A stretch of DNA of 42,847 bases from Bacteroidetes bacterium ADurb.Bin217 (GTDB lineage: Bacteria > Bacteroidota > Bacteroidia > Bacteroidales > UBA1715). The translations under genes were made by a program, and so were the position numbers. The stretch's first letter is position 1; every line of letters begins with the position of its first letter. The DNA lies in NCBI GenBank assembly GCA_002069975.1, contig MWCJ01000024.1, positions 1 through 42,847 on the forward strand, written 5' to 3'. Shown here piece by piece: positions 15,109 through 24,880 of the stretch. The notes under the pieces were generated by a model that ran no database searches, was not told the origin of the DNA, and saw only the letters and a list, made by a program, of their open reading frames with translations.

Positions 15109-17064
15109 ATGAAACAGATTTGTGTAAAATATGCATTTATGATGATGTATGTCTTTTTTGAGACGTTTTCATCGTTTGCACAAGAAATTCCTAAAGATTC
15201 TTTGTTCGAAATTTCTTTCGAAGATTTAATGAATATGGAAGTTAGCAGTGGAACTAAATTATTGCAACGGGCTCAAGAAGTGAGTGCAAAAGTTACAATT
15301 ATTTCATATGATATAATTCAAAAACGCGGATACAATACTATAGAAGATGTATTGGCTGATATACCGGGTTTTCAGTTTCGCAATATTCAAAGTATTAACA
15401 GTTATGTGTTTGGACGAGGAATACCCAATCAAAATAATTTAATACTTGTTCTTATTGATGGTGTTCAAATTAACGAATTAAATTCGGGTGGTTTTTATGG
15501 TGGTGCTCAATATAATTTAGATAATGTTGAACGTATCGAAGTTATTTATGGTCCTGCTTCTGTGGTATATGGCACTAATGCGGTAAGTGGTATAGTTAAT
15601 ATAATTACAAAAAAACCTCTGACGTCTCAAGGGGTTGATGTGAATGCTCATACCGGAAGTTTTAATACACAGAAATTACAACTTGGATATGGATATTATA
15701 ATGCTGAAAATGATTTTGGAATTCGTATCTCTGGGCTTAAAAAATACTCTGAAAAAGGTGATTTTGGTGGTGCTAACTGTTTGCATAATTGGTCGGATTC
15801 TGTATATAATTTTGAAAATGATATGAGTTTTGATACTAAATTGACTTATAAATCAATTACAATAGGAACAAATTATTTACGAAAACAATCGTCGGCAAAT
15901 TTATATTATCGTACGCAAGGAACACAGTATCGCGAAGGTGAGTCGTTGTGGAATATTGGTTTTTTAAATTCGTATGTAACATATAATGTAAAACCTTCTT
16001 CTCGATTTTTATTTACTCATACTTCGTATTATCGAAATTCTACATTGTATCCTAATACCATAGCTCATATAGTAGATACTTCACAAATTAGATACTATAG
16101 ACCTAATTATTTGATAGGTACAGAGTTGGTAGGGAAGTTTACGGTGAACGATAAATTTTCGAGTATTGGTGGTATTTCTTTTGATTACGAGAATCTTGCG
16201 AAAGATTATTCCATAACTTGGAGTGATTCAATTATATATATGCCTCCAAAGCCTCCCAAACCTGTAATGATTGAAAATTATTCAACAAATGGTTTTTTGC
16301 AATTAACGTATGCTATACTTCCTCAATTAGAAGCATCGGCAGGTGGAAGATTTGATTATAATACTTCATATGATTTTGTTTATACGCCAAGTGGATCTCT
16401 GATATACAAAGCTCAAATGTATACGATAAAACTTTTGTATATGGAGGCATTTAGAGCTCCAAAGCCTTGGGACTATAATTGGGGAGAAGGAAATCATTCG
16501 TTATTGCCAGAAGAAATGCATTCTATGGAGGTAACTTCAAATTTTGTAGTAGCAAAACATGTAATGGTTGAAACTTCTATATATAAAAACAGGTTTTATA
16601 ATATGTTTGTTAAAAATAATACCAATACAGCGTGGATAAATGCCGATACTATAAATCTTATAGGACTTGAAGCTGAATTGCAGTATTTACGCAAGCGTTT
16701 TCAATCATATATTAATTATACCTATCTCCATTTTTATGATTTTAAAGACAATACATTAGAAGAAATAGCTCCGCATACCTGTAATGCGGGAATTACCTAT
16801 ATGCCCACTTCAAATATAACCGCTCATGTTCGATGTAATTATACAAGTAAAAAAGTAAACGCTAATATTCTCTATCCTCAAGTAGACGATGCTTGTGTGT
16901 TTCATGCAAAATTGAGTTATATTGTACAGCAATCTTTACAATGGTTTATTGATGTTCGCAATATTTTAAACACAGAATACTATCATACATCTAACCGAAA
17001 TGTAACGGCATATAGACAACCGCAACGTACTGTTTTAATAGGAGTAACTTGGCATTTACTATAA
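15109..17064 (+). CDS. TonB-dependent receptor-like outer-membrane protein
   Basis: This 651-residue protein has a signal peptide (1-24), a plug domain (about 55-170) and a 22-strand-type barrel after about 190. The plug contains VLADIPGFQF, ILVLIDGVQINEL, VERIEVIYGPASVVYGTNAVSGIVNIITKK. The barrel includes TEYYHTSNRNVTAYRQPQRTVLIGVTW at its end. The short mature N-terminus carries FEISFEDLMNMEVSSGTK (33-50), a motif common in receptors encoded beside YfiR/DUF4154 genes. TonB receptors import or sense ligands such as siderophores, cobalamin or carbohydrates; the ligand here is unknown. Only 4 bp separate it from the YfiR-like gene, and kinases follow. I therefore infer a sensing role rather than, or besides, uptake. 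Confidence 0.85.
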   Translation: MKQICVKYAFMMMYVFFETFSSFAQEIPKDSLFEISFEDLMNMEVSSGTKLLQRAQEVSAKVTIISYDIIQKRGYNTIEDVLADIPGFQFRNIQSINSYVFGRGIPNQNNLILVLIDGVQINELNSGGFYGGAQYNLDNVERIEVIYGPASVVYGTNAVSGIVNIITKKPLTSQGVDVNAHTGSFNTQKLQLGYGYYNAENDFGIRISGLKKYSEKGDFGGANCLHNWSDSVYNFENDMSFDTKLTYKSITIGTNYLRKQSSANLYYRTQGTQYREGESLWNIGFLNSYVTYNVKPSSRFLFTHTSYYRNSTLYPNTIAHIVDTSQIRYYRPNYLIGTELVGKFTVNDKFSSIGGISFDYENLAKDYSITWSDSIIYMPPKPPKPVMIENYSTNGFLQLTYAILPQLEASAGGRFDYNTSYDFVYTPSGSLIYKAQMYTIKLLYMEAFRAPKPWDYNWGEGNHSLLPEEMHSMEVTSNFVVAKHVMVETSIYKNRFYNMFVKNNTNTAWINADTINLIGLEAELQYLRKRFQSYINYTYLHFYDFKDNTLEEIAPHTCNAGITYMPTSNITAHVRCNYTSKKVNANILYPQVDDACVFHAKLSYIVQQSLQWFIDVRNILNTEYYHTSNRNVTAYRQPQRTVLIGVTWHLL

Positions 17065-17068
17065 ATTC

Positions 17069-17602
17069 ATGAAAAAAAGTTTTCACTATATATTACTTTG
17101 TGTCTGTGTTGTATTTGCAAACATGCAATTGCATGCCCAAACACAGGAATATATTGTAAAGGCGGTATTTATTGAACGTTTTGCTCGGTTTATAGAATGG
17201 CCACCGGAAAGTAAGGTTCACAATACTGCTAAACCTTTTGTTGTAGGTGTGGTAGGCGAAAATCCTTTTGGTACCGAACTCGAGCGATTGTATAATCAGC
17301 AAGCTATAAAAAATAAACAAGTAGATATTTTGTATATTTCTGATTATAAAAATATTGAGCGATGCGATATTATATTTATTAGCAAATCGGAACAATCCAA
17401 AGTTCATTTAATTTTAGATTATTGTAAGTCAAAACCTATTGTAGTTATATCTGATATTGAGAAATCGCAATCAATGGGAGTGCATATAACTATGGGGATG
17501 CAACACAACAAGGTAGTGTTTGCCATTAACGATAAAGCATTTGAGAAATCGGCGTGTAAGGTTGATTATAGATTAAAACAATATGCAGTTCAACAAAAAT
17601 GA
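17069..17602 (+). CDS. YfiR-like periplasmic protein (DUF4154)
   Basis: This 177-residue protein has a signal peptide (1-23). Its mature domain begins EYIVKAVFIERFARFIEWPP (27-46), the hallmark start of the YfiR/DUF4154 family, and continues FVVGVVGENPFG, CDIIFIS and KPIVVISDI. In Pseudomonas, YfiR is a redox-sensitive periplasmic repressor of the inner-membrane diguanylate cyclase YfiN. Here the mature protein has cysteines at 99, 119 and 163. The genes on either side encode an outer-membrane receptor (4 bp away) and a membrane histidine kinase (3 bp away). I infer that this protein relays receptor or periplasmic state to the kinase. Family call is strong, partner by inference. Confidence 0.85.
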   Translation: MKKSFHYILLCVCVVFANMQLHAQTQEYIVKAVFIERFARFIEWPPESKVHNTAKPFVVGVVGENPFGTELERLYNQQAIKNKQVDILYISDYKNIERCDIIFISKSEQSKVHLILDYCKSKPIVVISDIEKSQSMGVHITMGMQHNKVVFAINDKAFEKSACKVDYRLKQYAVQQK

Positions 17603-17605
17603 TGT

Positions 17606-19072
17606 ATGAGAAAACAGGTGCGTTCCATAAAATCTAAATTGCGTTTCCTCATGTTTATTTTGGTGGGGGTAGAGCTTGTGATAAGTTTGTCGTTGCATTT
17701 AATTACCGATATTTCGAATGTGCAAAAAAGATTACATACTCAATCGGTTTTGTATGCCGAATTATTGTCGGAGTATTGTATTGCTCCTATGACGTTTAAT
17801 GATTCCGCTGCTGTGTTTGAAATTATTAAAAAATCTGATGTTATTCCTACTATTCTTGCTGCTGCTGTATATACTAATACTGAAGAATTGGTTAGTATGT
17901 TTTCTAAAGATAGTTTGCTAACCATACCACATGCCTATATAGAATCAACTAAGCAATCTGAATTATTTGCTCCCTATTTTATTAAAAAGCAACCAATAGT
18001 ATATAATGATGTCCAATTGGGAATACTTTGTTTATATATTTCTAAAGCAGATATTCGTAAGTCTATTATTTATGATATTCGCTGGTCGTTTTTTGTCTCA
18101 ATTATTATAACTTTAGTAGGTATTATTCTTATCGAAATGTTTCAGCGTAAAATTTCGGCACCTATTATTCAATTATTAGAAACAATTAAAATTATTCGAA
18201 GTACCGGTAATTATGCAATACGAACTCAATCGAATACGCAAGATGAGGTAGGTCAATTAGCTGATAATTTTAACGAATTGCTTCAACAAATTCAAAAACA
18301 ACAAAAAGTAGAAATTGAGGCAAAACAAGAAATTGAAAAACTAAATAAAGAATTGGAAGAACGTGTTGCAATAAGGACTCAACAGCTCGAACAAAGTAAT
18401 AAGGATTTAGAATCATTTGCATATTCAGTTTCGCACGATTTACGTGCTCCTATTAGACATATTGATGGGTTTACAAAAATGCTCGAAAATAAACTGACAG
18501 AAAAAAATGAACAAATTCAGCATTATTTTGACAAAATTCATGAATCGTCGCGAAATATGCAAAATCTTATTTCCGATTTACTTTCGTATTCTCGTATCGG
18601 ACGACAAGAATTGGAAATGGATTTTATTGATATGCAGTCTGTTATACAGCAAATTATTGATAATTACGAACAAGATTTGCAAAGTAGAACTGTAGAATGG
18701 ATTATAAACGAAATACCACCGGTGTATGGAGATATAAGGTTGTTGCGAGTTGCTTTTGAAAATCTCTTGTCAAATGCTATTAAATATACATCAAAAAATG
18801 ATGTGAGTAGAATAGAAATTGGAAGCACGCAAACCGAACAAACTATAGAAATATATGTAAAAGACAATGGGGTAGGGTTTGATCAAACTTATGTAGATAA
18901 AATTTTTGGAGTGTTTCAACGATTACATAGCGATAAAGATTTCCAAGGTACGGGTATAGGGTTAGCAAACGTAAAACGAATTATACAACGACATGGCGGT
19001 AGTGTTAGGGCAGAAGGTGTTGAAAATCAAGGTGCTGTTTTTTATGTTACTTTTCCGAAAAAAAACGTCTAA
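17606..19072 (+). CDS. HAMP-containing membrane sensor histidine kinase
   Basis: This 488-residue kinase has TM1 at about 15-34, a periplasmic domain of about 120 residues that resembles CHASE8-type sensors, and TM2 at about 158-177. HAMP lies at 178-232 and a coiled coil at 230-268. HisKA carries the phospho-accepting H277 in FAYSVSHDLRAPIRHIDG. HATPase has NLLSNAIKYT (386-395), DNGVGF (420-425) and GTGIGL (448-453). All catalytic boxes are intact. In YfiBNR systems the inner-membrane partner of YfiR is a HAMP diguanylate cyclase; here a histidine kinase takes that place. Its start lies 3 bp after the YfiR-like stop. Likely targets are the response regulator and hybrid kinase downstream. Confidence 0.9.
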   Translation: MRKQVRSIKSKLRFLMFILVGVELVISLSLHLITDISNVQKRLHTQSVLYAELLSEYCIAPMTFNDSAAVFEIIKKSDVIPTILAAAVYTNTEELVSMFSKDSLLTIPHAYIESTKQSELFAPYFIKKQPIVYNDVQLGILCLYISKADIRKSIIYDIRWSFFVSIIITLVGIILIEMFQRKISAPIIQLLETIKIIRSTGNYAIRTQSNTQDEVGQLADNFNELLQQIQKQQKVEIEAKQEIEKLNKELEERVAIRTQQLEQSNKDLESFAYSVSHDLRAPIRHIDGFTKMLENKLTEKNEQIQHYFDKIHESSRNMQNLISDLLSYSRIGRQELEMDFIDMQSVIQQIIDNYEQDLQSRTVEWIINEIPPVYGDIRLLRVAFENLLSNAIKYTSKNDVSRIEIGSTQTEQTIEIYVKDNGVGFDQTYVDKIFGVFQRLHSDKDFQGTGIGLANVKRIIQRHGGSVRAEGVENQGAVFYVTFPKKNV

Positions 19073-19133
19073 ATAATTGTTTTGCTGAACATATAATTGT
19101 AATTTTAAAAATATAAATAATACTGTAAACGTC

Positions 19134-19568
19134 ATGAAGCCCCAATTTAGAATACTTTTAGCAGAAGATAACGAAAATGATATTGAGCTTACTCTCGAAG
19201 CGTTTAATCAACATGGTTTGCAAGATGCTGTAGATGTTTGTCGTGATGGTACTTTAGCTCTCGATTATTTATATTGCAGAGGGGCATATTCTCAGAGAAT
19301 TGCCGAAAATCCGATTCTAATTTTGCTCGATAATAAAATGCCGAAACTTACCGGTATAGATGTTTTAAAAACAATAAAGCAAGACGAAAATCTTAGAAAT
19401 ATTCCGGTAATTATGCTTACTTCTTCTGATATTGATAAAGATATAATAGAAAGTTACAATTTGGGAGTTAATGCTTATGTTGTAAAACCTGTTGATTTTG
19501 AAGAGTTTATAGAAACTGTTAAAACATTAGGCTTATTTTGGATTACCTTAAATAAAGTGCCTCGATAA
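19134..19568 (+). CDS. Single-domain response regulator (Rcp1/CheY-like)
   Basis: This 144-residue protein is only a receiver domain. It has the acidic pair E11/D12 (AEDNENDIELT), phospho-acceptor D66 (LLDNKMP), T96 and K118 (VVKPVD). The long insertion DYLYCRGAYSQR and the end FWITLNKVPR match the Rcp1 group, which usually pairs with phytochrome-like kinases of the type encoded just upstream. It has no output domain, so it is likely a phosphate shuttle or protein-interaction switch. It lies 61 bp after the kinase gene and 12 bp before the hybrid kinase gene, in one probable operon. Confidence 0.92.
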   Translation: MKPQFRILLAEDNENDIELTLEAFNQHGLQDAVDVCRDGTLALDYLYCRGAYSQRIAENPILILLDNKMPKLTGIDVLKTIKQDENLRNIPVIMLTSSDIDKDIIESYNLGVNAYVVKPVDFEEFIETVKTLGLFWITLNKVPR

Positions 19569-19580
19569 TAAAATAATATA

Positions 19581-21521
19581 ATGCACGAACCTCTTAAAAT
19601 ATTGCTTCTTGAAAATGACGACAACGATGTTGAATTAATACAAACATTGTTGGCTGAGGAATTATGTAATTATGAAATTACATACAAAGTATGTGATAAT
19701 AAAGTTGAGTATATAGATTTATTGCAAACATTTAACCCAGATGTTATTCTTACCGATTTTATGTTGCCCCAATATAATGGATTCAAAGCTATAGAAGACG
19801 CTCGCAAAATTTATATTCATACACCGATAATTATAGTAACCGGTTCATTATCCGAAGAAGATGCTGCAGAATCTATAAAACACGGTGCTTCCGATTATGT
19901 TGTTAAACAACGTATTGAGCGATTACCAATTGCTATTGCGAATGCTCTTAAGTTATCGAAAGAAATGGAGCGTTCGCATGCACAGGATGTTGAAATTCAA
20001 AAGCTTAAAGAGCAAACCGGCTTGCAGATAAAAACATGCTTTCATGCGATAGAAAAAGCTCCGGTTTCAATAATTATAACAGATAAACTTGGAATTATTG
20101 AATTTGCTAATACGAAATTTATTGAAACTACCGGATATAGTTTAGAAGAATTAGTGGGGAAAACACCGGCAGTTTTAAAATCTGGAAATCATACTGCATC
20201 GGTATATGCCGATATGTGGAAACAGATATTAAAAGGTGATGATTGGAAAGGTGAATTTATTAATAAAAGAAAAAATGGTGAATTGTTTTATGCGGATGTT
20301 TCAATTTCTTCAATAAAGAATCAAAATAATGAAATTAAACATTTTATAGGAATACAAATAGATATAACTCAAGATAAATTACAACGAAAAGAATTAGAAT
20401 TGGCTAAAGAAAAAGCTGAAGAAAGTGATAAATTAAAATCATTGTTTTTGGCTAATTTAAGTCATGAAATTCGTACGCCTATGAATGGCATTTTAGGATT
20501 TTCTGATTTACTTAAAGATACTGATTTAACTCCCGAAGAACGCATGCATTATGTGTCGATAATAGAACAAAGTGGACATCGAATGCTTAATATTATTAAT
20601 GATTTAATAGATATTTCAAAAATTGAAGCTGGTCAAATGACCGTGTTGTGCGAACCTGTTGAAATTTGTCGTATTGGTCAAGAGTTATATGATTTTTTCT
20701 TGTACGAAACCAATAAAAAACATTTGGAACTTATATATTCTCCCGATAAGGAATCGTGTTATATTGAAACTGATGTTACCAAAATTTCGCAAATACTTTC
20801 AAATCTTATAAAAAATGCTATAAAATTCACAAAACACGGTTCTATAGAGTTCGGATTTGTTGTTGAAGAACATGTTGTGAAATTTTTTGTAAAAGATACC
20901 GGAATTGGAATTCATCCAAAATTACAAGAATTTATATTCGACCGATTCAGACAAGCTGATTTATCGGCATATAAATCCGAAGAAGGAATAGGGTTGGGGC
21001 TTTCTATTTGTAAAGCTTTTGTAGAAATGCTGGGAGGCGAAATTTGGGTTGAATCGCAACTTGATGTAGGTTCAACGTTTATTTTTACTTTACCGGTAGA
21101 TGTTATGCAATCTGTTTCTACTGATTTGTATGATGTTGAACAACCAATTTTTCAAGAAGGGCTAACTATTTTAATAGCAGAGGATGATATAGCTAATTTT
21201 ATTTTGCTCGAAAAGATACTAAGAACTCATACAAATGCTCGTATTTTACATGCACAAGATGGAGAACAAGCTCTTCGAATTTTTAAAGAAGAACCTATAG
21301 TAGATGTAGCTTTGGTTGATATTAAAATGCCTTTGATAGATGGTATAGAGCTTACAAAAATGATAAAAAAAATGAAGCCGGATACTCCTATAATTATACA
21401 AACAGCATTTGCTTCAAATTCAATTAAACAACAGGCTATAGATGCCGGGTGTTCTGCAATAATTTCTAAACCAATACAAAAACGTAAGGTATTGCGTATA
21501 ATTTCTGATTGTTTAAAATAG
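19581..21521 (+). CDS. Soluble hybrid kinase REC-PAS-HisKA-HATPase-REC
   Basis: This 646-residue protein has a receiver at 1-120 (D59, K109), then PAS (about 150-265, with ITDKLGIIEFANTKFIETTGYS). HisKA has H295 in [14 protein letters not shown]. HATPase contains LIKNAIKFT (409-417), DTGIGI (439-444) and GIGLGL (469-474), and a second receiver spans 527-646 (D580, K630). It has no membrane segment, so it works in the cytosol. The N-terminal receiver could take phosphate from the upstream membrane kinase, alone or through the single-domain regulator. The C-terminal receiver could pass the signal on. No DNA-binding or cyclase output is present. Domain calls are secure; the relay order is inferred. 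Confidence 0.9.
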   Translation: MHEPLKILLLENDDNDVELIQTLLAEELCNYEITYKVCDNKVEYIDLLQTFNPDVILTDFMLPQYNGFKAIEDARKIYIHTPIIIVTGSLSEEDAAESIKHGASDYVVKQRIERLPIAIANALKLSKEMERSHAQDVEIQKLKEQTGLQIKTCFHAIEKAPVSIIITDKLGIIEFANTKFIETTGYSLEELVGKTPAVLKSGNHTASVYADMWKQILKGDDWKGEFINKRKNGELFYADVSISSIKNQNNEIKHFIGIQIDITQDKLQRKELELAKEKAEESDKLKSLFLANLSHEIRTPMNGILGFSDLLKDTDLTPEERMHYVSIIEQSGHRMLNIINDLIDISKIEAGQMTVLCEPVEICRIGQELYDFFLYETNKKHLELIYSPDKESCYIETDVTKISQILSNLIKNAIKFTKHGSIEFGFVVEEHVVKFFVKDTGIGIHPKLQEFIFDRFRQADLSAYKSEEGIGLGLSICKAFVEMLGGEIWVESQLDVGSTFIFTLPVDVMQSVSTDLYDVEQPIFQEGLTILIAEDDIANFILLEKILRTHTNARILHAQDGEQALRIFKEEPIVDVALVDIKMPLIDGIELTKMIKKMKPDTPIIIQTAFASNSIKQQAIDAGCSAIISKPIQKRKVLRIISDCLK

Positions 21522-21560
21522 TATATTTTGTATGTTTGTATACTTATTTATAAGCTATAC

Positions 21561-23558
21561 ATGACAAAGTTTTCAATAGTTTCCGATTTTAAACCTACCG
21601 GCGATCAACCCGAGGCTATATCTCAATTAACTAAAGCCTTAAATCAAGGTGTTGATGCTCAGGTTTTATTAGGGGTAACAGGTTCGGGTAAAACATTTAC
21701 CGTGGCAAATGTTATAGAACAAGTGCAAATGCCAACATTAGTTTTAAGTCATAACAAAACTCTTGCAGCTCAGTTATATAGCGAATTTCGTCAATTTTTC
21801 CCTCAAAATGCTGTTGAGTATTTTGTATCGTATTACGATTATTATCAACCCGAAGCTTATATACCTTCTACAGGAACATATATCGAAAAAGATTTATCGA
21901 TAAACGATGAAATTGAAAAACTTCGCTTACGTTCTACCGCAGCATTATTGTCTCGTCGTTCCGATGTTATTATAGTTTCTTCGGTGTCATGTATTTATGG
22001 TATTGGAAATCCGGTAAGTTTCGACGATAGGGTTTTGGTATATTCTCAAGGTCAAAAAATTTCTCGCGATGTATTGTTACGGCAATTAGTAGATAATTTA
22101 TATTCTCGAAATGAGATTGAATTTAAACGGGGAAATTTTAGAGTAAAAGGTGATACTATTGATGTATTTCTTGCATCGGGTGATTTTGCGTATCGTATTG
22201 AAATGTGGGACAATGAAATAGAACGAATTTCTATAGTTGATCCAGCTTCTGGTATTGAACAAGATGTGGTATCGCAAGCAACCATTCATCCTGCTAATTT
22301 GTTTATTACCAGTAAAGAAGGTATGTGGGAGGCAATTCGAATGATTCAAGATGATATGGTGGTACAGGTTGCTTATTTGCAGTCTATAGGCAAACATTTG
22401 GAGTCAAAACGCTTACAAGAGCGTGTAGAGTACGATTTAGAAATGATTAAAGAACTAGGATACTGTTCGGGTATTGAAAATTATTCTCGATATTTTGATG
22501 GGAGAGAAGCAGGTACTCGACCTTTCTGTTTGTTAGATTATTTTCCTTCTAAATTTTTAATGGTTATAGATGAAAGCCATGTAACAATTCCGCAAATTCG
22601 GGGAATGTACGGTGGTGATCGCTCTCGTAAAATAAATTTGGTTGAACACGGGTTTCGATTACCTGCTGCTTTAGATAATCGTCCGTTACAATTCGATGAA
22701 TTTGAAGAACTTTGCCCGCAAGTTATATATGTAAGTGCAACACCGGCTAATTACGAACTTGAACGTACTGGAGGTGTTATAGTAGAACAAGTTATTCGTC
22801 CTACCGGATTGCTCGACCCTCATATTGAGGTGAGACCAACATTGAATCAAATAGATAATTTATTAGAGGAAATTCAAAAACGAATAAAAGTAAAAGAACG
22901 AGTATTGGTAACTACTCTTACAAAACGAATGGCGGAAGAGTTACAAAAATATTTAACTAAAGTAGGTGTTGCAAGTGCTTATATTCATAGTGATGTAGAT
23001 ACTCTTGATAGAGTTGAAATACTTGAAAACTTGAGAAAGGGCGTATTTGATGTATTGGTTGGGGTTAATTTATTACGCGAAGGATTAGACTTACCCGAAG
23101 TGTCGCTTGTAGCTATTCTCGATGCCGATAAGGAGGGGTTTTTGCGGAGCGAACGTTCGTTAACACAAACTGCCGGTCGTGCTGCTCGAAATGTAAATGG
23201 ACTTGTAATAATGTATGCCGAAAAAATTACTGATAGCATGCAACGTACTATTGACGAGACAAATAGGAGGAGAGAAAAGCAGACAGCATATAATATTGAA
23301 CATAATATTACTCCTACGCAAATAGTAAAAGCACATGTTTCTATGATGAATCAGGGATTTGTTCCCGATAGTGTTGCTGCCAAACAAATGATAGCTGCCG
23401 ACCCGGTAGTGCAATATATGAGTACCGATGCATTGAAAAAAGCAATTGATAAAACTAAAAAAGATATGGAAGCTGCTGCAAAAGAAATGGATTTTGATAC
23501 TGCTGCTCGACTTCGTGACGAAATGTTTGCTTTACAATCATTACTTTCTTCGAAATAA
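21561..23558 (+). CDS. uvrB: Excinuclease ABC subunit B
   Basis: UvrB is the damage-verifying helicase of nucleotide excision repair; it receives DNA from UvrA and recruits UvrC. I start at 21561, giving 665 residues that begin MTKFSIVSDFKPTGDQPEAI, the family's standard start. An in-frame ATG at 21528 adds 11 residues unlike the family. Walker A is LGVTGSGKT (37-45). The beta-hairpin region includes YYDYYQPEAYIPSTGTYIEKD, and helicase motifs DESH and QTAGRAARN follow. The C-terminal UVR motif (AAKEMDFDTAARLRDEMFAL) contacts UvrC. It lies 39 bp after the hybrid kinase gene, so it may share that transcript, though no functional tie is evident. Confidence 0.96.
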   Translation: MTKFSIVSDFKPTGDQPEAISQLTKALNQGVDAQVLLGVTGSGKTFTVANVIEQVQMPTLVLSHNKTLAAQLYSEFRQFFPQNAVEYFVSYYDYYQPEAYIPSTGTYIEKDLSINDEIEKLRLRSTAALLSRRSDVIIVSSVSCIYGIGNPVSFDDRVLVYSQGQKISRDVLLRQLVDNLYSRNEIEFKRGNFRVKGDTIDVFLASGDFAYRIEMWDNEIERISIVDPASGIEQDVVSQATIHPANLFITSKEGMWEAIRMIQDDMVVQVAYLQSIGKHLESKRLQERVEYDLEMIKELGYCSGIENYSRYFDGREAGTRPFCLLDYFPSKFLMVIDESHVTIPQIRGMYGGDRSRKINLVEHGFRLPAALDNRPLQFDEFEELCPQVIYVSATPANYELERTGGVIVEQVIRPTGLLDPHIEVRPTLNQIDNLLEEIQKRIKVKERVLVTTLTKRMAEELQKYLTKVGVASAYIHSDVDTLDRVEILENLRKGVFDVLVGVNLLREGLDLPEVSLVAILDADKEGFLRSERSLTQTAGRAARNVNGLVIMYAEKITDSMQRTIDETNRRREKQTAYNIEHNITPTQIVKAHVSMMNQGFVPDSVAAKQMIAADPVVQYMSTDALKKAIDKTKKDMEAAAKEMDFDTAARLRDEMFALQSLLSSK

Positions 23559-23574
23559 AATTAAAAAAAAGGAT

Positions 23575-23582
23575 TATTTTTG
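23575..23582 (+). promoter_or_regulatory. Promoter -7 element for the MFS pair
   Basis: TATTTTTG fits TAnnTTTG, 19 bp before the ATG at 23602. The -33 element is not evident. Confidence 0.35.
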
Positions 23583-23601
23583 AATTTCAATTATTGCAAA
23601 A

Positions 23602-24855
23602 ATGCTTCAAACTGCACATTCTAGTAATGCTAAAAAATTCAATGCCAAATCACGAGCGTTTTATATTTTGTGGTTGGTATTTGCTATTTATCTTATAGAT
23701 TTTGCCGATAGAAAGGTAATGTCGGTTTTGTTTGAGTCTATTAAACATGATTGGCATATGACTGATGTGCAACTTAGTTTCCTTGAAGGAATTACTTCTC
23801 TTGTTATAGCTGTATGTGTATTACCTATGGCAATAATTATTGACCGATGGAGTCGAAAGTATATGATTGCAATAATGGTTGGGGCATGGAGTGTCATAAC
23901 CTTTTTATGTGCATTTGCCGAAAATTACGAACAATTGCTTTTGTTACGAGCATTAATTGGTGTTGGCGAAGCTGCATATGCTCCTGCGGCTGTATCATTG
24001 ATTTCTAAAGTCTTTCCTGTTAGACATAGGTCAAAGTATATTGGTGTATTCGATGCCGCAGCTCCGTTTGGAGTAGCATTGGGAATGGTTGTAGGTGGAT
24101 ATATTGGAATGGTGTATGGGTGGCGTCATGCATTTGGATTGGTAGCAATACCGGGAATTATATTTGCCGTTATGGCATTGTGGATTCGTGATTATCATAC
24201 AATTCCTTTGTATAGAAAAGCTAAAAAAGTAAAATTTTCTTTTAGTCACATTCAAGATTTGTTTGCTATACGGACATTAGTTTTGGTTTGTCTTGCTTTT
24301 TCGTGTATGGTGGGTGTAAATACTGCCGTTTTGGATTGGGCACCTAGTTTTTTTATGAGAGTACATTCTTTGTCACAAGCTCAAGCAGGAGGTGTGTCAG
24401 CAATTATAGCGGTTTCGGCATTACTTGGTGCACCTTTGGGTGGATATATTGCCGACAGGTGGAATGTGGTTCAAAAATCGGCAAAAATATATGTAAGTGC
24501 TATCAGTACCTGTTGTGCCGGAATATGTTTATTATTAGCAATTTCACTTGAAAATGCATATGCTGTATATATATGTTTTGGTTTGTTTGGCATGTGTACC
24601 GTTGCATTTTTAGGTCCGGCTACTGCAATCATTCAAGAGGTAGTTCAACCCGGTATGAGGACTATTGCATTTGGCATTAATGTTATAGCAATTAATGTGT
24701 TAGGTTCATTTGCAATGATTATGTTGGTAGGATATATTTCTGATATGTATTCTATTCGAATAGCATTGCTGAGTATTTCATTGTTTACATTTATTGCTGC
24801 TTCATTATTTATTATTGCAAAACGGTTTTATACGAATGATATATGCACTCAATAA
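23602..24855 (+). CDS. MFS transporter, Spinster-like (first of tandem pair)
   Basis: This 417-residue inner-membrane protein has 12 predicted membrane helices. The N-terminus LIDFADRKVMSVLFESIKHDW, the loop-2 motif DRWSRKYMI and the helix-4/5 region GVGEAAYAPAAVSLISKVFP fit the Spinster-like branch of the major facilitator superfamily. The same branch includes sphingolipid and lysolipid exporters in animals and many uncharacterised bacterial carriers. The next gene encodes a close paralogue with the same sequence GWRHAFGLVA. The substrate cannot be deduced, and no catabolic genes lie beside it. Confidence 0.85.
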   Translation: MLQTAHSSNAKKFNAKSRAFYILWLVFAIYLIDFADRKVMSVLFESIKHDWHMTDVQLSFLEGITSLVIAVCVLPMAIIIDRWSRKYMIAIMVGAWSVITFLCAFAENYEQLLLLRALIGVGEAAYAPAAVSLISKVFPVRHRSKYIGVFDAAAPFGVALGMVVGGYIGMVYGWRHAFGLVAIPGIIFAVMALWIRDYHTIPLYRKAKKVKFSFSHIQDLFAIRTLVLVCLAFSCMVGVNTAVLDWAPSFFMRVHSLSQAQAGGVSAIIAVSALLGAPLGGYIADRWNVVQKSAKIYVSAISTCCAGICLLLAISLENAYAVYICFGLFGMCTVAFLGPATAIIQEVVQPGMRTIAFGINVIAINVLGSFAMIMLVGYISDMYSIRIALLSISLFTFIAASLFIIAKRFYTNDICTQ

Positions 24856-24880
24856 TTTTATATTTATAATTGTATAAGTA

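Noticed and set aside
21528..21560. Longer N-terminus for UvrB
   Set aside because: UvrB proteins begin at the MTKFSIVSDFKPTGDQ stretch; the 11 extra residues have no counterpart.
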